A stretch of 64,000 nt of DNA from Neisseria perflava. Its GTDB lineage: Bacteria > Pseudomonadota > Gammaproteobacteria > Burkholderiales > Neisseriaceae. The DNA lies in NCBI RefSeq assembly GCF_019334725.1, contig NZ_CP079818.1, positions 1,116,001 through 1,180,000 of the forward strand. Reading direction: 5' to 3'. The notes beneath the pieces were generated by a model. The model worked only from the letters and a program-made list of their open reading frames with translations, was not told the DNA's origin and searched no databases. Both the position numbers and the translations under genes were made by a program. Below are positions 49,488 to 58,470 of the stretch, piece by piece (position 1 is the stretch's first letter; each line of letters starts with the position of its first letter).

Positions 49488-52400
49488 TTAATCCAGATGG
49501 TCGCTGCTTTGCGCCAAGATGGTGCGGTTGCCGTTGTTTTCCGCCGGGGAAACAATACCGTCGGCTTCCATTTGGTCAATCAGGCGGGCAGCGCGGTTGT
49601 AGCCGATGCGCAGTTGGCGTTGGATATTGGAAATGCTGGCCTTACGCGATTTCAAGACAACGGAAACGGCTTCATCATACATGGGGTCGAGGTCGCTGTC
49701 GTTGCTGCGGCTGGTACCGGTAAAGTCCTCGTTCGAACCGCTGCTTAAAATATCGTCGATATAATCAGGCGCGCCGAATTGTTTCAGGTATTCCACTACG
49801 CGGTGTACTTCATTATCAGATGCGAACGCTCCGTGTACGCGTTGCGGATAGCCGGTGCCGGGCGGCAGGAACAGCATATCGCCTTGGCCGAGCAAGTTTT
49901 CTGCACCCATTTGGTCAAGAATCGTGCGGCTGTCGATTTTGCTGGACACTTGGAATGCAATGCGTGTCGGAATATTGGCTTTAATCAGGCCGGTAATGAC
50001 ATCCACGCTTGGGCGTTGGGTGGCAAGAATCAAATGGATACCGGCTGCACGCGCTTTTTGGGCAAGACGGGCAATCAGTTCTTCAATTTTCTTGCCTGCG
50101 GTCATCATCAAGTCGGCAAACTCATCTACCACGACCACGATAAACGGCAGTTTTTCCAATGGCTCAGGATTTTCAGGCGTGAGGCTGAACGGGCTGCCGA
50201 TTTTTTCGCCACGCGCGGCGGCTTCGGCAATTTTTTGGTTGAAACCGGCAAGGTTGCGCACGCCCATAAAGCTCATCAGGCGATAGCGTTTTTCCATTTC
50301 GTTGACGCACCAGTTCAGGGCGTTTGCAGCCAATTTCATATCGGTCACGACAGGGGCGAGCAGGTGCGGAATGCCTTCGTAAATGCTCAGCTCCAGCATT
50401 TTCGGGTCAATCATAATCATGCGCACGTCTTCCGGCGTTGCTTTGAAGAGCATGGACAGAATCATGGCGTTCACGCCTACGGATTTACCCGAACCGGTCG
50501 TGCCGGCAACCAGCAGATGCGGCGCTTTGGCCAAGTCGGTGACGACAGGCTGGCCGGTGATGTCTTGGCCGAGCGCGAGGGTTAGTTTGGATTTGGACTC
50601 GGTAAACGCAGGCGAATTGAAGATTTCGCTCAGGCGGATCATTTGGCGTTTCGGATTAGGTAATTCCAAGCCCATGCAGGTTTTGCCTGGGATAGTTTCC
50701 ACCACGCGGATGGAAGCCACGCCAAGCGAGCGCGCCAAGTCTTTTTCAAGGTTCAAAACGGCACTGCCGCGTACGCCGACATCAGGCTCGATTTCGTAGC
50801 GCGTAATGACCGGGCCGGAATAGGAGTCCATCACTTTGACTTTAACTTTGAACTCGGCCAGTTTTTCTTCGATGGTAATGCTGTTTTCCAGCAGCTGTTC
50901 TTCAGTTTGCGAGGCGCTTGGGTCAAACTGCGGCGGCAGGAGCAGGGCAGTGGTCGGTAGAAGCGCATCGGTCAGTGTTGCCGAAGTTGGAATAGCTATG
51001 CTTGGCGTACTCTCTTGAACGCTTGGTTCTACGGTTTGAACAGGTGTTTCAACGACTGTCTGTGTATATTCAGACGGCCTTGCGATTGTTTCAACAGATT
51101 CAACGGGTTCAATGGTTTTAACCGCTTGAATAGCTTCCGTTTCCGGTTGTACAGGAGCTTCCGGCTCATTATCGAATTCCGTTTCTTCGACGGCAGATTC
51201 GCTGATTAAATAATCGTGGATACTGCGTTCAGGCTGATTGCTGACATGCGCATTGACTTGTGCATCAAAAATCGGCACTTGGATTTTATGTTCAAAAGCA
51301 GGCGGCTCGGGGATATCAATCGGCGCAATCGAGGTTTGGAAAACAGGTGGTTCGGGAATATCGGTTTTAGCCATAGGGACAACCGGTACGGCAGGTGGCT
51401 CGACTACGGTTGCGTTTGGTGCGGCAGGTCGGGAGATATAAGGGGATTTTTTAACAGGCGCAGCCGGTTTCGGATGGGACGGCGTTGCCGGTGCGGGAGG
51501 TTGTGGTGCAATAGCTTCCGTAGCAGCTTGTTTGCGCGCCCATCTTTCGGCGGCCGCTTCGGTATGGCGAACTTGACGGCGCAGGCTGGCAGGACGGCTG
51601 ATTTGTCCCAAGTTGGCCAGAATTTCGTCATTTTCGATGGTGCGCGGAGAGTAGTCGCGCAATGGGGCGACGGCCGCGGCCAGTTTGTGGCGTGCGGCGG
51701 TACGGCGGGCAAGGTTGTCGTGAATATCTTCCGCTTGGATTTCAGAAGGGAATGCCTGCATGGAAGTATAGGGGAGTATGGCTTCTTTTTCGGCAGTTCT
51801 TAAGGCCGTCTGAACGGTTTCGATATGCGGCGCATTGGCTTCTGCCACGCGGACATTATTGGCACGCGCCAAGGCACGCTCGCGTGTGCGGCGCAAGATA
51901 GGGTCGTTATAGTCGATGATTTCCATGCCGGTCATCGGCAGGGATGAAGCGCGCAATAATGGAGTTTCAACTTCGTCTTTGTAAATTGGTGCATTTTTTT
52001 CGGCCAAATGCTCGTTCCATTCCTCAACCGCTGCTTCATGCAGGGAACGGGTGGCTTCTTCTAATGTGATTTCTTCAAAATTGCTGTTTTGCACCAAAGA
52101 CGGGCTGTATTCGGGAGTTTCCATTTGTGCAAACGGCGTGATTTTAGGAATACGTTCCGGTTTGGCAGATTTACGGGTTTTAGGCGCAACTTTGATTTCT
52201 TCTTCGGTAGCTGCGATGTGTTCCGGCTCTTCGGCAAACGGCTCTGCTGCATGCTCTTCGTTTGTTTCGGCGCGTTGCGTTTTATTGTGTTCGAGCGCAG
52301 AAAGCAGGCGGATGCGGGCGATTTTATGGTTGTCGGCAGTGTGCTTGTTCATGCTGAACAAACGTTTCAGGCTGTCCAGTTGGTCGGAAAAACCGACCGG

Positions 52401-52541
52401 GCTGTCTTCTTCGTTTATTTCTTGTTCGTCGCCACTGAGTCGGGCCAATTCTTGGCGCCACTTTTGCTCTTGTTTCTGGCGCCACCAGAACAAGCCGGCT
52501 ATGACAGCCAGCAGAATTAAAGCCAATATTGTCCAAAGCAT
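49488..52541 (-). CDS. ftsK: DNA translocase FtsK (single-membrane-helix form)
   Basis: 1017 residues. One N-terminal membrane helix (MLWTILALILLAVIAGLFWW) instead of the usual four, then a ~450-residue low-complexity proline/glutamate linker. The motor domain follows with ATP site LVAGTTGSGKSVGVNAMIL and VVVDEFADLMMTAGKKIEEL. The gamma winged-helix ends SVVLKSRKASISNIQRQLRI and RLIDQMEADGIVSPAENNGN, which reads KOPS sites. It moves DNA in chromosome segregation and may be the second FtsK paralogue of Neisseria. Uptake sequences inside the linker encode part of it. Confidence 0.93.
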   Translation of the reverse strand: MLWTILALILLAVIAGLFWWRQKQEQKWRQELARLSGDEQEINEEDSPVGFSDQLDSLKRLFSMNKHTADNHKIARIRLLSALEHNKTQRAETNEEHAAEPFAEEPEHIAATEEEIKVAPKTRKSAKPERIPKITPFAQMETPEYSPSLVQNSNFEEITLEEATRSLHEAAVEEWNEHLAEKNAPIYKDEVETPLLRASSLPMTGMEIIDYNDPILRRTRERALARANNVRVAEANAPHIETVQTALRTAEKEAILPYTSMQAFPSEIQAEDIHDNLARRTAARHKLAAAVAPLRDYSPRTIENDEILANLGQISRPASLRRQVRHTEAAAERWARKQAATEAIAPQPPAPATPSHPKPAAPVKKSPYISRPAAPNATVVEPPAVPVVPMAKTDIPEPPVFQTSIAPIDIPEPPAFEHKIQVPIFDAQVNAHVSNQPERSIHDYLISESAVEETEFDNEPEAPVQPETEAIQAVKTIEPVESVETIARPSEYTQTVVETPVQTVEPSVQESTPSIAIPTSATLTDALLPTTALLLPPQFDPSASQTEEQLLENSITIEEKLAEFKVKVKVMDSYSGPVITRYEIEPDVGVRGSAVLNLEKDLARSLGVASIRVVETIPGKTCMGLELPNPKRQMIRLSEIFNSPAFTESKSKLTLALGQDITGQPVVTDLAKAPHLLVAGTTGSGKSVGVNAMILSMLFKATPEDVRMIMIDPKMLELSIYEGIPHLLAPVVTDMKLAANALNWCVNEMEKRYRLMSFMGVRNLAGFNQKIAEAAARGEKIGSPFSLTPENPEPLEKLPFIVVVVDEFADLMMTAGKKIEELIARLAQKARAAGIHLILATQRPSVDVITGLIKANIPTRIAFQVSSKIDSRTILDQMGAENLLGQGDMLFLPPGTGYPQRVHGAFASDNEVHRVVEYLKQFGAPDYIDDILSSGSNEDFTGTSRSNDSDLDPMYDEAVSVVLKSRKASISNIQRQLRIGYNRAARLIDQMEADGIVSPAENNGNRTILAQSSDHLD

Positions 52542-52702
52542 GCGTCCATCCCCTTAATTAAACGGCAAAGTCCGTTATTCTAACGCTTTTTTCGGGTAAA
52601 CAAAACCAGCCGAAACAAGCTTTAACGGCAAAGGCAGACAGGATTGTCAAAGCTGTGGCTTGAGACGCGTATAATAGGCCGTCTGAACATTTTGCGGATG
52701 AG

Positions 52703-53383
52703 ATGATGATTTTTCAAAACGGATGGTTTCCCATCGGTGTCGTGATGGCGGCATGGCCTGTGTTGCTGGTGATTTTTGCTTTGTGTGCAAAGCAGGCATG
52801 GGTGTCGGTATCGCAGCATCGTTCCGCATTCTTGGTGGCTGCCGTGATGTTGCCGCTGGCTTGGAGTTTGAATGCCTCCCCGGAAAGCGGACAACTGGCC
52901 GGCATGAGCTATCATTTGCTTGCTTTAAACCTGACGGCTTTAATGCTGGGCACTTCTGCTGCGTTCTGCCTTGGCGTATTGTTTTTTCTTCCATATTTGT
53001 GGCTTTGGGGCGATTGGCATATGTTCCCCATTAATGCCTTGTCTGTATTGCTTCCGCCTTTGTTGGTGAACTTGGGTTTTCGCTATTGGGTGTCGCGTTT
53101 GCCTGCCAATATCTTTATCTTTATTTTTCTGAATGGTTTTTGGGCTGCGGCGGTCGGCATGGTGTTTACCGGCGTAATTTTGGTCGGTTTGTTGGACTGG
53201 GTGGATGTATTTGATACGTCGGTATTGTGGAAAACTGCTTTTCCTGTTTTCTTCTTAATCGCTTGGGCAGAGGCATTTTTGAGCGGTATTTCAACAGCTA
53301 TTTTTATCGCACTTAAGCCGCAATGGATTTGTACTTTCGATGACGACAGGTATTTGAAATCCGCGCCTAAGATTTGGCAATAA
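52703..53383 (+). CDS. energy-coupling factor-type membrane permease (CbiM-like)
   Basis: 226-residue integral membrane protein with about six helices. The segments ASPESGQLAGMSYHLLALNL and TALMLGTSAAFCLGVLFF, together with a His-containing loop and the later GFWAAAVGMVFTGVILVGLL, follow the Neisseria/gamma-proteobacterial family named energy-coupling factor ABC transporter permease. No ATPase or substrate-binding genes lie beside it, so cofactor or metal uptake is only a family-level guess. The ATG follows an uptake sequence by 15 bp. Confidence 0.75.
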   Translation: MMIFQNGWFPIGVVMAAWPVLLVIFALCAKQAWVSVSQHRSAFLVAAVMLPLAWSLNASPESGQLAGMSYHLLALNLTALMLGTSAAFCLGVLFFLPYLWLWGDWHMFPINALSVLLPPLLVNLGFRYWVSRLPANIFIFIFLNGFWAAAVGMVFTGVILVGLLDWVDVFDTSVLWKTAFPVFFLIAWAEAFLSGISTAIFIALKPQWICTFDDDRYLKSAPKIWQ

Positions 53384-53464
53384 GATATGAAGGCATCCTT
53401 GCTTGGTTTTCAGACGGCCTAATGACCGGATGGCCTGTTTGTTGAATTGAATGTTTAACTTGTT

Positions 53465-53824
53465 ATGTTTGCTTATATTTTTCCCATTGTTTGCGGTGCC
53501 GCCGTCGGGGCTGTATTGCGTTGGCTGTTTGGCTTGGTGCTGGTGTCTTCTGCGCCTTTTTCTATCGGTACATTGGCGGCAAACTGGCTGGGTGCGCTGC
53601 TAATCGGCGTATTGGCAGAACTCTTAACCGATCCGCAATGGCGTTTGCTTTGGATTACCGGCTTTCTCGGCAGCTTGACCACATTTTCAGGTTTTTCAGT
53701 GGAGATGGTGGGTTTGATGCAGGCGCAACGTTGGGGCATGGCTGCGATGGCAACCTGTCTGCATGTTTTTGGTTCGTTTGGTTTGACGGCGCTGGGGATT
53801 AAATTGGCGCAGATTTGGAAGTGA
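53465..53824 (+). CDS. crcB: fluoride efflux transporter CrcB/Fluc
   Basis: 119-residue dual-topology channel with four helices: CGAAVGAVLRWLFG, IGTLAANWLGALLIGVLAEL and the central TGFLGSLTTFSGFSVEMVGL (the T-T-F-S-x-F fluoride path). Exports F- under acid stress. No fluoride riboswitch (GGxGxxGCC-type) is visible upstream. A stem-loop terminator follows. Confidence 0.94.
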   Translation: MFAYIFPIVCGAAVGAVLRWLFGLVLVSSAPFSIGTLAANWLGALLIGVLAELLTDPQWRLLWITGFLGSLTTFSGFSVEMVGLMQAQRWGMAAMATCLHVFGSFGLTALGIKLAQIWK

Positions 53825-53828
53825 ACAA

Positions 53829-53866
53829 AAATAACAGGGTGCAAAATTGCACCCTGTTATTTTTTA
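53829..53866. terminator. stem-loop terminator after crcB
   Basis: AAATAACAGGGTGCAA and TTGCACCCTGTTATTT form a long symmetric stem followed by T on both sides; bidirectional, for crcB and nnrE. Confidence 0.9.
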
Positions 53867-53873
53867 TAGACAT

Positions 53874-54500
53874 TTAATCAATGCCAATAGGCAAACAGAC
53901 GGTTTCTTGACAATAGGTTTGGCCGGACTCGCTTAAGTGTGCCGGTTTGTAGGCGGCAAAGGTGTAGGTAAGGTCTGCGCGGAATGTGTCGGGATCAGCT
54001 TCGGCGGTGTCGCAGTTGAGGCCGGTGGGAATATCGAGGGCGACTTTCAGGCCGTCTGAATGATTGAGTTGGCGGCAGAGGGCAGCGATTTCTGCTGGAA
54101 GCGCGCCGCTGAAGCCTGTGCCGAATATGCCTTCGATAATGATGTCGTAGCCGTTTTTCAGACGGCCTTCCAGCTCTTGCTTGGTAATAAATTCAATATA
54201 GGGCAAACCGTTGAGGCGTTCGCGATTGGTTTGAGCTAAAGGGGAGAGGTTTTCTCCGAGTGAAAACAGAATGTCGATGTGCCAACCTTGCGCTTGCATA
54301 TATCTTGCCATGACTAAGCCGTCGCCGCCGTTGTTGCCTTTGCCGCAAACGATCAGGGCGCGTCCGGCTTGAGGATGACGCTGCATGAGGTTTCGGGCGG
54401 CAGAGCTGCCGGCATTTTCCATCAGTTGGTCGAAGCTTGTGCCTTTATCGACGGCTGCTTGCTCGCGTTCGCGCATCTGGGCGGCGGTATAGACTTTCAT
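53874..54500 (-). CDS. nnrE: NAD(P)H-hydrate epimerase
   Basis: 208-residue YjeF-N domain protein that interconverts damaged R- and S-NAD(P)HX for repair. Visible blocks: MKVYTAAQMREREQAAVDKG, LMENAGSSAARNLM, ALIVCGKGNNGGDGLVMARY and GIFGTGFSGALP. Only the epimerase half is present; the ADP-dependent dehydratase half would be elsewhere. It lies 22 bp after truB on the same strand. Confidence 0.92.
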   Translation of the reverse strand: MKVYTAAQMREREQAAVDKGTSFDQLMENAGSSAARNLMQRHPQAGRALIVCGKGNNGGDGLVMARYMQAQGWHIDILFSLGENLSPLAQTNRERLNGLPYIEFITKQELEGRLKNGYDIIIEGIFGTGFSGALPAEIAALCRQLNHSDGLKVALDIPTGLNCDTAEADPDTFRADLTYTFAAYKPAHLSESGQTYCQETVCLPIGID

Positions 54501-54522
54501 GATCGGCTCTCTTTGCAGGAAG

Positions 54523-55437
54523 TTATTTGTCGGCAGTATTCATCAGGCGCAAGGCTTTCAGACGGCCTATTTCTTTTTGATATTCCACCAGTCCGATAAA
54601 TGTGCTGTCTTGGCTGTACACACGGATGGGCTGCTCGGCGGAAATGTCTTCGGTAAACTGGGGGCGTTGGCCGTGTTTGAGCATGGTAACGGCGTAGTCG
54701 TTCAGCTCGAGTTTGGGAAAATGTTGCACCAAGACATCGCAAGGCAGCAGCAGGGCATCGCGTTCGGCTTCGTCCAATTCTGCCAAGGCTTTGAGCGTGT
54801 GGCTTTGGGCAATGGTAAAGCCGGCGGTTTCAGTACGGCGCAGGGCGGTCAGGTGGGCGAATGTGCCGATGTGTTTGGCGATGTCTTCGCTGAGGGTGCG
54901 GATGTAAGTGCCTTTGCTGCAACGTACGTCTATCACGGCTTTGGGTGCATTAAACTCAGTGATATCAATGGAGTAAATGGTGATGTCGCGCGCTTTGCGT
55001 TCGATAACGATGCCTTTGCGCGCGTATTCGTACAGCGGTTTGCCTTCGTGTTTGAGGGCGGAAAACATCGGCGGCACTTGGCGGATATCGCCCGTTAAGG
55101 CTTGGCAGGCCGTCTGAAATTCGGACAATGAAATATCGGCGCGTGCGGTGGCAATGATTTCGCCTTCGGCGTCGCCTGTACTGCTGGCTTCGCCCAGTTT
55201 CAGCGTGGCCGTATAGGCTTTGTCGGCATCAATCAGATATTGGGCAAACTTGGTCGCTTCACCGAAACAAACAGGTAGAAGCCCTGTAGCCAAAGGATCA
55301 AGTACGCCGGTATGCCCGGCTTTTTCGGCACGGAACAAGCGCCGCGCCTTTTGCAGGGCGGTATTGCTGGAAAGGCTTTCAGGTTTGTCGAGGAGAAGAA
55401 CGCCGTTGACAGGGCGTTTGGTGGGTTTGGCTGTCAT
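54523..55437 (-). CDS. truB: tRNA pseudouridine(55) synthase
   Basis: 304-residue enzyme forming pseudouridine-55 in the T arm of tRNAs. Catalytic Asp in AGHTGVLDPLATGLLPVCFG, preceded by VLLLDKPESLSSNTALQKAR; RCSKGTYIRTLSEDIAKHI and ALRRTETAGFTI follow, then a C-terminal PUA-like part. The standard rbfA-truB order is kept, with rbfA 69 bp upstream on this strand and a DUS terminator in between. Confidence 0.96.
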   Translation of the reverse strand: MTAKPTKRPVNGVLLLDKPESLSSNTALQKARRLFRAEKAGHTGVLDPLATGLLPVCFGEATKFAQYLIDADKAYTATLKLGEASSTGDAEGEIIATARADISLSEFQTACQALTGDIRQVPPMFSALKHEGKPLYEYARKGIVIERKARDITIYSIDITEFNAPKAVIDVRCSKGTYIRTLSEDIAKHIGTFAHLTALRRTETAGFTIAQSHTLKALAELDEAERDALLLPCDVLVQHFPKLELNDYAVTMLKHGQRPQFTEDISAEQPIRVYSQDSTFIGLVEYQKEIGRLKALRLMNTADK

Positions 55438-55463
55438 ATTAAGTTGGGGGAGTGTTAATGTTT

Positions 55464-55491
55464 AGGCCGTCTGAAAGGGTTCAGACGGCCT
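55464..55491 (-). terminator. DUS-pair hairpin between rbfA and truB
   Basis: AGGCCGTCTGAAAGGGTTCA then GACGGCCT: tight stem in the 69-bp gap; it may lower truB expression relative to rbfA rather than stop it. Confidence 0.75.
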
Positions 55492-55506
55492 GTGTGTTTT
55501 AATCAA

Positions 55507-55878
55507 TCAGTCTTCAACCGGTTTTTCCGCCGCTACTTGGTCGATCAGGCTGGAAATACTCATGCCGCGTTCGAGTGATTCGTCGTATTTGAAGTGCAGC
55601 TCAGGCGTTTTGAAGAGTTTGATGCGTTTGGCCAATTCGCTGCGCAAATGACCTTTGGCGTGTTCCAAAGCTTCTTCGGTAATGTCGCGTGTGCTGTCGT
55701 CGAGGACGGTGTAGAACACGGTTGCGTGGCTGTAATCGCGGGTAACTTCGACTTCGTTGATGGTGATGAAGCCTGCGCGCGGGTCTTTCAGGCCGGTGCG
55801 GACGAGTTCGGCAAGCTCGCGCATGATTTGTTCTTTGACACGGTCTTGGCGGGCATAGCCACGTTGGGGTTTTCTCAT
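55507..55878 (-). CDS. rbfA: 30S ribosome-binding factor A
   Basis: 123-residue KH-like 16S maturation factor. MRKPQRGYARQDRVKEQIMR, LAELVRTGLKDPRAGFITIN, VEVTRDYSHATVFYTV and ELHFKYDESLERGMSISSLI are the family blocks. Acts in late small-subunit assembly and cold adaptation. It sits in the order rbfA-truB-nnrE on the minus strand. Confidence 0.95.
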   Translation of the reverse strand: MRKPQRGYARQDRVKEQIMRELAELVRTGLKDPRAGFITINEVEVTRDYSHATVFYTVLDDSTRDITEEALEHAKGHLRSELAKRIKLFKTPELHFKYDESLERGMSISSLIDQVAAEKPVED

Positions 55879-55965
55879 GGTTTTCCTTGATGTATGGCAG
55901 GCTGTCGTTTTCAGACGGCCTGCGGTTTGGATTTTGAACAGCTGCCTATTATAACGGAGCGCGGT

Positions 55966-57474
55966 TTATTGTGCTTGAACCGAGAAAGGCATATCGATTT
56001 TTTGCCATTGCGCGCTTTCGTAGTCCAGCGCATCGGCGATGAGGGGGTGTTGCTCCAGCCATTGGGCGTTGATGCGCAAGATGAAGCTGTGGTTGTTTTC
56101 ATCGATGCGAAGCTGGGTTTGCGGCGGCAAATCAAGCGGCAGGCGCGAGCGGCAGAAGAGGGCTGCCAGGCGCAGGGACAATACGGCACACCACATGATT
56201 TCGTTGTTACCGATAATGTCTGCCATTTTCTTAAGGTCGCCGCGATGGCCGATAACCAGTTGCGCCAAAATGGTTTGCTCTTTGCGTGAGAAGCCCGGCA
56301 TATCGGCGTTTTCGAGAATGTAGGCGGAGTGTTTGTGATAACCGGTATGGGCAATATCCAAGCCGATTTCATGCAGACGGCCTGCGCGGCTGAGGTATTG
56401 GTTCCACAGGGCAAGTTCTTGAACGGTTACGTTTTTGGCGTGGCACAGGCTGTTCATGAAGGCTTGCGCGGTATCGGCAACGCGTTTGGCTTGGTTGAGG
56501 CTGACGTGGTAGCGTTTTTGGAACTCCGCCGTTGTCTGTTCGCGCATATCGACATTGAGGCTGCGGCCGATTAAGTCGTAGAACACGCCGTCGCGGAGGG
56601 CAGCCTCGGTAACGGTCATTTTGGTCAGCGAAAGCTCTTCAAAAGCGGCCATCATCACGGCCAATCCGCCTGCAAAAACTTCGATTCGTTCGGGTTTGAG
56701 GTTTTCAAATTTGGCTTTTTTAACCGAACCGGCTTCGATAATCCTATCGGCAAGATAACGCATGCCTTGGGCGGTAATGTCGGCTTCTTGCGGCAATTCG
56801 GCCGCCAAAACGTCGCGTATGGATTTGGCCGAACCGGACGTGCCGATGGCGAAATCCCAGCCGGTACGCTTCATCAGTTTGCTGATGCGCTGGATTTCGA
56901 TACGCGCGGCGGAAACGGCGGCTTGGAAATCTTTGGCGGTCACTTTGTTTTGGAAGAAGCGCATGCTGTATGTTACGCAGCCCAAAGGCAGGCTTTCTGT
57001 GGTCAGCGGTTGCAAATCCGAGCCGATGACAAATTCGGTCGAACCGCCGCCGATGTCGATAACCAGCATTTTGTCGCCTTTAGGCGGCAGGGTATGCACT
57101 ACGCCGGTATAAATAAGACGCGCTTCTTCGCGGCCGGCAATGACTTCGATGGGGAAACCCAGCGCCGCTTCGGCACGGGGCAGGAATTGGGCGATATTTT
57201 TGGCGACGCGGAAAGTGTTGGTGGCCACCACGCGCACGTTTTCAGGTTGGAATCCGCGCAGGCGTTCGCCAAATTTTGCCAAACATTCCAAGGCTTGTTC
57301 TTGAGAGGCTTCGCTCAGGTTTTTTTGTTCGTCCAAGCCGGCGGCAAAGCGTACCATTTGTTTGAAGGAGTCGATGACTTTCAGCTGGCCGTTGTTGTTT
57401 TCACAAATTTGCAGGCGGAAACTGTTGGAACCCAAGTCGACGGAGGCTAAAACGTTGGCGGGAGTGGTGGTCAT
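55966..57474 (-). CDS. ppx: exopolyphosphatase (Ppx/GppA family)
   Basis: 502 residues. It hydrolyses terminal phosphates of polyphosphate, and some members pppGpp. Actin-like ATPase fold with SVDLGSNSFRLQICENNNGQ, VVATNTFRVAKNIAQFL, LVIDIGGGSTEFVIGSDLQP and an HD-like C-terminal helical part (LHEIGLDIAHTGYHKHSAYI). Full-length type. It is not paired with ppk in this window. Confidence 0.94.
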   Translation of the reverse strand: MTTTPANVLASVDLGSNSFRLQICENNNGQLKVIDSFKQMVRFAAGLDEQKNLSEASQEQALECLAKFGERLRGFQPENVRVVATNTFRVAKNIAQFLPRAEAALGFPIEVIAGREEARLIYTGVVHTLPPKGDKMLVIDIGGGSTEFVIGSDLQPLTTESLPLGCVTYSMRFFQNKVTAKDFQAAVSAARIEIQRISKLMKRTGWDFAIGTSGSAKSIRDVLAAELPQEADITAQGMRYLADRIIEAGSVKKAKFENLKPERIEVFAGGLAVMMAAFEELSLTKMTVTEAALRDGVFYDLIGRSLNVDMREQTTAEFQKRYHVSLNQAKRVADTAQAFMNSLCHAKNVTVQELALWNQYLSRAGRLHEIGLDIAHTGYHKHSAYILENADMPGFSRKEQTILAQLVIGHRGDLKKMADIIGNNEIMWCAVLSLRLAALFCRSRLPLDLPPQTQLRIDENNHSFILRINAQWLEQHPLIADALDYESAQWQKIDMPFSVQAQ

Positions 57475-57604
57475 AAAAAATACCGCTTGATTAGAAAAAC
57501 CTAAATGTTACTTGAGGCGGTATCACTTGACAATAAAAGGAATACAGCTCTTTGATTCTGCTCATAGATGTATTTTATAATGCTGATTTTAAGCAAATAT
57601 ATCA

Positions 57605-57633
57605 AAGGCCGTCTGAACTTTTCAGACGGCCTA
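57605..57633. terminator. DUS-pair hairpin upstream of the lytic transglycosylase
   Basis: AGGCCGTCTGAACTTTTCAG then ACGGCCT, in the gap between divergent ppx and the transglycosylase, 13 bp before the ATG; more an uptake signal in the 5' flank than a terminator for either gene. Confidence 0.6.
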
Positions 57634-57646
57634 AAAAGAGAAACAC

Positions 57647-58270
57647 ATGAAATCGGAAAACCAAGATTTCTTATTTTTATCGCGCCGCCGCCTGTTGCAA
57701 GTCGGCGGAGCCATGCTTTTGACGCCTGCGACCGCATGGGCGGGGGCGCAACGTGAAGAAACGCTGGCCGATGATGTGGCTTCCGTGATGCGCAGTTCGA
57801 TTAATAGTGCCAGCCCTGCACGGCTGGTGTTTGCCGATTCGAGGGAAGGGGAACGTTGGTTGGCGGCGATGTCTTCCCGATTGGCACGCTTTATTCCCGA
57901 TGAGGGCGAGCGCCGCCGTTTGTTGGTCAATATTCAATACGAAAGCAGTCGCGCCGGACTCAACACCCAAGTGATTCTGGGTTTGATTGAAGTGGAAAGC
58001 GCGTTTCGCCAATATGCCATCAGCGGAGTGGGCGCGCGCGGTTTGATGCAGGTGATGCCGTTTTGGAAAAACTATATCGGCAATCCGTCGCACAACCTTT
58101 TCGACATTCGCACCAATCTGCGCTATGGCTGCACTATTCTGCGCCATTACAACAATATCGAGAAAGGCAATATTGTCCGCGCTTTGGCAAGGTTTAACGG
58201 CAGCTTGGGCAGTAACAAATATCCGAATGCCGTGTTAGGCGCGTGGCGAAATAGATGGCAGTGGGGTTGA
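57647..58270 (+). CDS. lytic transglycosylase domain protein, Tat-like signal
   Basis: 207 residues. The N-terminus has a twin-arginine-like signal (SRRRLLQVGGAMLLTPATAW) ahead of an SLT domain: VILGLIEVESAFRQYAISGV (catalytic Glu in E-S-x-F), GARGLMQVMPFWKNYIG and NLRYGCTILRHYNNIEKG. Cleaves peptidoglycan glycan strands to 1,6-anhydro ends in the periplasm. Shorter than MltC/Slt70; resembles the compact YjbJ-like form. Single gene after a DUS hairpin. Confidence 0.88.
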   Translation: MKSENQDFLFLSRRRLLQVGGAMLLTPATAWAGAQREETLADDVASVMRSSINSASPARLVFADSREGERWLAAMSSRLARFIPDEGERRRLLVNIQYESSRAGLNTQVILGLIEVESAFRQYAISGVGARGLMQVMPFWKNYIGNPSHNLFDIRTNLRYGCTILRHYNNIEKGNIVRALARFNGSLGSNKYPNAVLGAWRNRWQWG

Positions 58271-58470
58271 TTGGGGATAATGGGATAGGGCAGATCTTGC
58301 GTGACGTTGTTTTTTGTTAAAACCGTTTTATACCGATGAAGCAGGTTTGCGATAAACGGCTTGCGATTTGACCCCATGCAATTCCTTTGAATCCTGTATA
58401 ATCAGAAAATCTGTTAATTCACACTTTCAGACGGCCTTTCGCAAACTTAAGGCCGTCTGAAACATTATTT

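Noticed and set aside
51216..51803. Arg/Gly/Phe-rich plus-strand frame opposite ftsK linker
   Set aside because: Composition mirrors the Pro/Glu-rich linker on the real strand; no independent support.
53400..53464. Fluoride riboswitch in front of crcB
   Set aside because: The short gap shows a DUS but not the conserved crcB-motif pseudoknot; nothing supports it.
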